Positions 59,101-64,000 of a DNA stretch of 64,000 bases are shown here, one piece after another. The notes beneath the pieces were generated by a model that worked only from the letters and a program-made list of their open reading frames with translations, made no database searches and was not told the origin of the DNA. The position numbers and the translations under genes are program-made. Position 1 is the stretch's first letter. Every line of letters begins with the position of its first letter. Source of the DNA: Parus major (taxonomy: Eukaryota; Chordata; Aves; Passeriformes; Paridae); assembly GCF_001522545.3 (NCBI RefSeq), contig NC_031770.1:9659079-9723078 (forward strand), given 5' to 3'.

Positions 59101-62100
59101 CTCATGATACAATGAGACAAGTACTCTGAAAGTGCATTTGTATGGTGATAAAGCTTCCAGGCCATAACAATAATGTTGGTTTTTCCTCTTCCCTCCTCTT
59201 CCCAGCTGAGCCATTATCTGGACATTGTGGAAGTCAATATTGCTCATCAGATTTCTCTCCGCTCAGAAGCATTTTTTCATGCAATGACCTCTCAGCATGA
59301 GTTGCAGGACTACCTCAGGAAAACCTCCCAGGCTGTAAAATTGCTTAGAGAGAAAATCTCTAAAATTGATAAAGTAATGTGTGAAGGATCGCTTCGAGTT
59401 TTAAGACTGTCACTCACCAGAAATAACTGTATAAAAGCATACAATAAACTGAAGTTAATGGCTACTGTACACCAAACACAGCCCACAGTACAGTTGCTGC
59501 TCTCCACTTCAGAGTATGTTGGAGCTTTGGACTTAATAGCAACAACACAAGAGGTGTTACAGCAAGAACTTCAAGGTATTCACAGTTTCCGGTAGGTAAC
59601 CATGTAGGAAATACATAAAATGCAAGCAGAGTTGGAATGTGTTGAGCACATTATGTTGGCTGGAGGGATTTGTTCTACCTTTGTTCATTCATTCATTCAT
59701 AGAGGACCTAATACAGAAGGTATAAAATGTAAGTGTGGCATAAGCAGTGTGACTAATGCCTTTGCCAGAGATGGTTTGGGGTTTTTTTGGAGCAGGATGA
59801 ACATTTGACGTATAAATGCTTTGTCCTCTGTTCTGGTTTACAGATGTTTTAGGGGTGCAGAGATGAGAGCAAAGCTGTGGCTGGACTTTCATCTTGCATG
59901 GCTTCTAGCTGAGAGCTGTTTTCCACTTGGGGGTCTGCAGTCCTCCTGCAGGCAGCACCACAGGGATGAGTCCTTGGGCCCATGTGACTGACCTGGGCTG
60001 GAGTTGTTAAAGGAACATGCAGGAGTATTAATACAGTAGAATCCTTCTAGCTGATGTAAAAGAAGCTATCATAAGATACAGACAGTTTAAAAGTGGTACA
60101 TGCAAAGCTGCCAGTGTGGCATGATGCAGAAGCAGTGTGTGGTTAAATCGGATGCAAGGCTTGCATCAGCCAGCTGAGGAGCTGTGTGCTAAGTTTTCTA
60201 AGTCGGTGCTGGGTGAGGGGTGGTTTGTTTAGAGGTTATATCCTTCCTGCAGCCCAGTGGCCCACAGCTTGCATAATGGAAGCAAGGTTGCTGCTCAGTA
60301 ACTGCAACATGAATGTTCAGAACTTTATGTAGCTACTGTTGTTGTCCATCTCTTCTGTTGAGTTCCTAACACCCTTTTTAGCTAGTCTGGAAACACACTC
60401 AAATTTTATGTAGAAAAGATCTCAGGAAAAAAGTACTAGAAAAAGTATTAAAAATGGAAAAAAAAATTAAAAGAGATAATAAATTATTGGGATAAAGTTG
60501 TTGTGTTTTTGTTAAAAAATCTAGAAACAGATAATCTAAAAAGTGTAACTTGTCTCTTCAGAGACTTCAGTGCAGTTTGTCCTCTTTAGTGTTCCTGCTG
60601 TCAACCACTTGATTCTGGTGCCCCACCCTTGACTGAGTCACCTGTGTATTGACCTTGGTGACAAGTCAGTGCTGTTCTGCATCCCTGTGACAGCATCACT
60701 CAGAATCAGCTGTTTTGCAGCTGGGTAACATGTGCTCTGTCACCAGAGAGAGCTGTTCTCCTGTCCTTATGGTTGATTGACATGATGTCCCAAGAATGTG
60801 CCATTGTTTCAAAATTGCCCTCAGGTGTGGAACATATTTGCAGGTAGATAATCATCTTGTCTGTAAAGAGTAATTTCTATGAGTAAAGCTTAGCTGGTTG
60901 TTTTGGTAGTTACAGACAGTGATGTGAGTGGGAACTGTCCTCTCTGCTTTGGACAGTAGAGGCTTGAGTTAAGGGCTGCCTAAGTCATGTACCCCACCAG
61001 AAATGCAAGTGCAGTTGAGAAGCCCAGCACAGTTTCCAAATCTCACAGTGGCCTGTGTATATAGCTTGTGTGAAGAAATAATGTGCAGCAGGAAGATGGA
61101 AGTCTTGATAAAACTTCTCAGTAGAATGTTGTGTTTCTAAAAATAAAGAAAATAGGTGGCAAGCACATATTCTTCAGCTTTTCCCAAGAAATACCAAAGG
61201 GATCTTCTTGCTTTATTCTGAGCAAGAATGATGCAGTTGTCAAGTAGTTGAATACCTGGTTTATTTTAACAAGAAACTTCTAAAGCAATAACACATTTTT
61301 TAAATAATTACTATTTGTTTACTAAATATCTGATGGAAAAAAAACCCCAACATCTTGTGTTAGTGTTGCCCTGGCAGCTTGTAGAATTTGGTGTTTTCAA
61401 CTGAGTCATGTCAGAATCATTCAGTACCAAGCAGTAAGAAAACTACTCAAATCATCAGTTAATTTTCCCTTGTCATACTGTATGCAGAAAAAAATGTAGT
61501 TTATTTCTAGTTGTAGCAAAAAATGAAAAAACCATAAAGGTTGTGTGAAGTAATATTGGTGTCTTTAGTCTGGGTTAATGTCACTAATGATGTATATCAG
61601 TTGTAACTGCTTGCTACTACTCTAGGATAGAATTAAAGGTTTAGAGCTCTAACCTTTTCAAGTTCACCCTTTTAATTGTACAGAAGAAAGCTAATGTGTT
61701 AACTAACTTAAAAATCTGTGAAAACACTTTCTGCATAGTTTTCACAGTCCTTGTTGGGGTGATGGAGAGACAGTAATTTTATTTGTTTGTGAGGGGGAGT
61801 TTGGATTTTTGTTTTGTTGTTGTTTTTCTTTTTTCACAGGTATGCTGGCAAGCCACACTTGTATAGTATTTTATACAGTAAAACACAGACACATGGAAAA
61901 ATAGTTCTCATTTGTGTATTGTTACCCTGCAGTCATCATTTTACATGATAGAGTTGTCATATTCAGTATTCACTGAAGGGATCTGATGCTTGAGTGGTAC
62001 CTGTTAAGAGATAATTACCGAGGTGTTTTGCTGGGATGTGAATTAAGGTTTGACTTGTTCCTGAATGTTTCAGGTTGGTTTTTGTGGTTGCTGGGGACTA

Positions 62101-63596
62101 GAACCTCTTAGACAAAGTGGTGAGGGCAGGTGCTGGGTGGGAGCTGTTGTTGGATGTTTCCATAGCTGGGGTTTGAGAGGACAGGTTTTGGTGTGTTTCA
62201 GTGCAGTTCAGCACAGGTACAGAAATAATACACCAAGGAGCATCTTCACCCTTACCTCAGAAAGAGCCTTTGTGTTGTGTCTCATAGTCCTGCAGTCAGT
62301 TTTGCAACTCCAGTTATAACAGTCTTTGGGATTGTTTTCCTGTTGTGTTTGTTCTGAAATGCCCATGATGAAACTGGCTTGGATTTTCTACAGACTATTT
62401 TTGCTTAAATTAGATATTTGAAATATGTCTGCTTTGTCCATTCCAATGCCTTATCGAGCAACAGTTTCAAAAGCAAGTACATCTTTGGTTATCTTGAAAT
62501 TAAAGTAAATAAATTAATCTGCTTAACTCAGATCCAGCAAGATTCATGGACTTCAGCTCAGTGCTGGCCATGTGGATTTCTGCAAGGAGAAGGAGCCAAG
62601 AGTCATAAGCTATGACAGCAAAGGATCCAGCTACACCAGCACTGAATGAAGGCCATGTTCATCACCCCTCATTTTGTATCTAGACTTATCTAAAATATCA
62701 CAGCTCCTCTTAATTCTCATTTGCAAAGTGTCTGTGTTTGTTTGTTTTTGTTCAAACGCAGTCTGATTTTTAGAGATACTTGTTCCCAGCTGTTAGTGGA
62801 AGTTGGAAAGCCTGGAGTGTTTGACATCTCTGAAGTTCTCACTTTTAAAGGGTGGTTGATGTTTCTGATGTGAGAAATTCCCTTGTGGTTCTGTATGACA
62901 ACAGTCTGCAAAATATGGTTTAAAATCTCCCATTCGTGGGAAAAACATTTTTCATTTAGAATAGCATAAAAATTGGCAAGTTTAAAAACTCCTGTGTGTT
63001 CTCTGAAAGCCATCCTGTCATGTGAATTTAATCTGTGACCACATCAAAAGCTCAAACATTTGAATTAGAAGAACTTGGGGACTGATGATCTGAGGAACTT
63101 GACAAGCCAAAGAAGTATTCCTTCTTTTTGTCACCTTTATACTGACAAGTACTGAGTATTCTTAGTTCTGGTTTACCTCATTGGGCAGAGAGGTACTTGG
63201 CACCTTCCAAAAGGAAAAAAAAAAAGCCCTACTTCCAAATTTTGTCCTCCATCAATATTCAAGTCCATATGTTTTGGTGTAAGGTGACAGTGCCTCTGAA
63301 AAATGCATGATTTCAGCTGCTTTGAGGAGTGAAAGATTGGAGCCTCCCATTAAGCCAGCGTTGATTGCATGGAAATTTCCTGCTGGGTGGTTATTTTCTT
63401 CATCTATGAACTAATGATTCATTTTCAGGTTGATTATTTAGCTCATATCTCAATGGCTGTTTTTCTTAGGCATCTTGGCTCACAGCTTTGTGAACTGGAA
63501 AAGCTGATAGATAAAATGATGATTGCAGAGTTTTCAACTTATGCTCGCAATGATTTAAATAGACCCCTAGAAGATGATTGCCAAATTCTAGAAGAG
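49986..63596 (+). CDS. VPS54: VPS54, GARP complex subunit (5' part; continues past the right edge)
   Basis: Joining 49986-50121, 50968-51209, 52625-52703, 55324-55358, 56649-56780, 59206-59591 and 63470-63596 gives 1137 nt, an unbroken frame for residues 1-379. The mammalian protein has about 977 residues. I recognise it by near-identity to human VPS54 across each exon, for example the start MASSHSSSPVPQ and the block LNRPLEDDCQ. VPS54 joins VPS51, VPS52 and VPS53 in the Golgi-associated retrograde protein complex, which tethers endosome-derived vesicles at the trans-Golgi network. The part here covers the N-terminal low-complexity region and the start of the conserved helical N-terminal domain (about residue 200 onward, coiled-coil-like around 230-290), used for complex assembly. 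The C-terminal domain, site of the mouse wobbler mutation, is outside the window. All junctions are GT..AG and no break is seen. Confidence 0.96.
50122..50967 (+). other. VPS54: VPS54 intron 2
   Basis: 846 bp between gtaatg and ttgtgctgcag. No repeat or other feature is recognised. Confidence 0.85.
50968..51209 (+). CDS. VPS54: VPS54 coding exon 2 (residues 46-126)
   Basis: It encodes NPNNLHDSPSLVVDQQRW, then the strongly conserved block YHSKVNLPAALNDPRLAKR and SDFFTKTWGVDFVDTEV, ending at gtaaga. The first 36 bases can be skipped through an internal acceptor at 51002-51003. Confidence 0.94.
50989..51003 (+). other. VPS54: In-frame alternative acceptor inside VPS54 coding exon 2
   Basis: The sequence agcccatctctag ends in AG at 51002-51003, exactly 36 nt inside the exon. 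Its use would remove 12 residues and keep the frame. Human VPS54 has, as I recall, 977- and 965-residue isoforms, which also differ by 12. Confidence 0.45.
51210..52624 (+). other. VPS54: VPS54 intron 3
   Basis: A 1.4-kb AT-rich intron with a poly(T) stretch near 51800. Nothing else is recognised. Confidence 0.85.
52625..52703 (+). CDS. VPS54: VPS54 coding exon 3 (residues 127-153)
   Basis: The acceptor is cttctacag and the donor is gtacag. It encodes REKVHERCKNICTPKDSF to LLHTH; Asp153 is split. Confidence 0.92.
53165..53600 (-). mobile_element. CR1 LINE 3' fragment
   Basis: This is the clearest CR1 in the window. On the + strand it reads gatctagtctagaccatctg, ccagggccacctatgggagg, then gggcaacctgtttcag, tgcccattgcctcctgtcct and ggcactgggcaccactgag, the reverse complement of the classic avian CR1 3' end. 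It continues with the ctcccctgggcttttccacc and cttgtgctggggagctcaaa segments. It is moderately diverged and 5' truncated, as is usual for CR1. Confidence 0.88.
54936..55252 (-). mobile_element. Diverged CR1 LINE 3' fragment
   Basis: It begins like the reverse complement of a CR1 tail (gaatcagaatatgtcaggtt, ggcagggacttcagaagac) and later matches the 'ggtcagcctgctccaatgct' and 'ttctcctcgtgttcagtcag' parts of CR1, with A-rich sequence inserted between them. Confidence 0.68.
55324..55358 (+). CDS. VPS54: VPS54 coding exon 4 (residues 153-164, 35-nt exon)
   Basis: A very short exon encoding DKSRTDLEQVPK between taattttag and gtatgg. It completes the split Asp153 codon and ends in phase 0. The protein match and frame make it secure despite its size. 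Confidence 0.9.
55359..56648 (+). other. VPS54: VPS54 intron 5
   Basis: A 1.3-kb intron. It contains a GC-richer patch around 56150-56340 that I cannot assign to a family. Confidence 0.8.
56649..56780 (+). CDS. VPS54: VPS54 coding exon 5 (residues 165-208)
   Basis: The acceptor is ctgtttcag and the donor is gtacaa. It has 44 whole codons, from IFMKPDFALEDSLTF to AASSKLLQEK. Confidence 0.94.
56781..59205 (+). other. VPS54: VPS54 intron 6
   Basis: A 2.4-kb intron with an old CR1-type 3' end at about 58060-58183. It ends in a strong pyrimidine tract (cctcttccctcctcttcccag). Confidence 0.8.
58060..58183 (+). mobile_element. Ancient CR1/L3-type LINE 3' end
   Basis: The sequence ggggactgtaagctctctga is followed by gaggcaggcgctgtttgct, then 'tttagcatagtgaagggacc' and a tail of aataattatttgtaatag. 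This matches the 3' end shared by old amniote CR1-like elements, abundant in turtles and crocodilians (gactgtaagctc...gcaggg...ctagcacaatg...taataaataat). It has the opposite orientation and a different 3' end from the younger avian CR1 copies here. Confidence 0.55.
59206..59591 (+). CDS. VPS54: VPS54 coding exon 6 (residues 209-337)
   Basis: The largest VPS54 exon here, encoding LSHYLDIVEVNIAHQISLR through ELQGIHSFR in the conserved helical N-terminal domain. The donor is gtaggt, and the Arg337 codon is completed by the next exon. Confidence 0.95.
59592..63469 (+). other. VPS54: VPS54 intron 7
   Basis: A 3.9-kb AT-rich intron with a short (TTCA)n run at 59684-59700. No gene or transposon is recognised. 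Confidence 0.8.
59684..59700. repeat. (TTCA)n short tandem repeat
   Basis: Just over four copies of the tetranucleotide, uninterrupted. Confidence 0.85.
63470..63596 (+). CDS. VPS54: VPS54 coding exon 7 (residues 337-379)
   Basis: The acceptor is tttcttag and the donor is gtatgt. It encodes HLGSQLCELEKLIDKMMIAE to DDCQILEE and ends in phase 0. The next exon is outside the window. Confidence 0.94.
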
Positions 63597-64000
63597 GTAT
63601 GTCTGTTATTGAAATAAACTGTCTCATGAATATGTTTGCATCTTTAACATACTTAATTAGCACCAACTAATTCACTCAGGTCCTTAGTAGCAACACTGTA
63701 ATTTTAGACTATTTATCTTCTTATCCACACTGCTCCCTGCCCATTTATTTTTGTGCATGGTAAGATTGAATAATTCTAATTAAACTCTGAACTGCAATCC
63801 AGGCCCACTTTATTTTTTCAAAATAATCAGTTTTTTCTCTGATTAAATGTATACCGAGTTCACTTCATGAACCTAAGCCATGTAAGGCTGTGTAATGTCC
63901 TTTCCATGTAAGTGGAAAAGAACATGGACTCTCAACAACTTGGTTGTAAAATTTCAGTTTTGCAATGAAAGCTGATATTTACAAGTTGTTCTCATTCTGT
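63597..64000 (+). other. VPS54: VPS54 intron 8, 5' part (runs off the right edge)
   Basis: It begins with the gtatgt donor and is AT-rich. Nothing else is recognised. Confidence 0.8.

Noticed and set aside
1..64000. tRNA, snoRNA, microRNA genes or CRISPR-like arrays
   Set aside because: I looked for tRNA-like arms, paired C/D boxes, strong hairpins and regularly spaced repeats and saw none I could defend. A covariance-model search (tRNAscan-SE, Infernal) would be decisive.

Overview
The window is vertebrate nuclear DNA, almost certainly from a bird. Two single-copy genes are split into short exons with GT..AG introns. The dispersed repeats are CR1 LINE fragments plus one solo LTR of a type familiar from avian ERV-L-like elements, and there are no Alu, L1 or B-type SINEs. 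The gene order PELI1 then VPS54, both on the + strand, matches the amniote arrangement on human 2p15 as I remember it. The LTR and a GC-rich assembly gap over a promoter suggest a short-read assembly of a neoavian bird, perhaps a passerine. The species cannot be fixed by eye.

Layout. 1-19444 is the end of a long first intron of PELI1; its promoter and first exon lie upstream. It holds a solo LTR (about 5112-5658), a decayed CR1 (about 13815-14075) and a small CpG patch near 11.3 kb. 19445-25627 holds the six coding exons of PELI1 (418 aa, complete). The 3'UTR follows to roughly 27.45 kb, with a strong miR-21 seed match just after the stop codon. 27.45-40.9 kb is intergenic; I recognise no gene there, only low-complexity tracts, a CR1 scrap and several AP-1/MARE-like motifs. 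40.92-41.74 kb is the CpG-island promoter of VPS54, interrupted by 330 N, with a probable 5'UTR exon ending at 41732. 49960-63596 holds the first seven coding exons of VPS54 (codons 1-379 of about 977); the gene runs off the right edge.

Function. PELI1 is a RING-type E3 ubiquitin ligase of Toll-like/IL-1 receptor signalling. VPS54 is a subunit of the GARP tether at the trans-Golgi network. They are neighbours by synteny and I see no functional link between them.

I did not find an undescribed multi-gene system. The most interesting signals are at the level of gene control: upstream reading frames in both genes, including a predicted spliced 80-codon frame that overlaps the VPS54 start codon; a sharply GC/CpG-rich block confined to part of the last PELI1 exon; an in-frame alternative acceptor in VPS54; and a 43-bp intronic tandem duplication carrying a 14-bp palindrome. 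All exon boundaries were placed by eye from splice consensus, frame continuity and remembered family sequences. No alignment was run.
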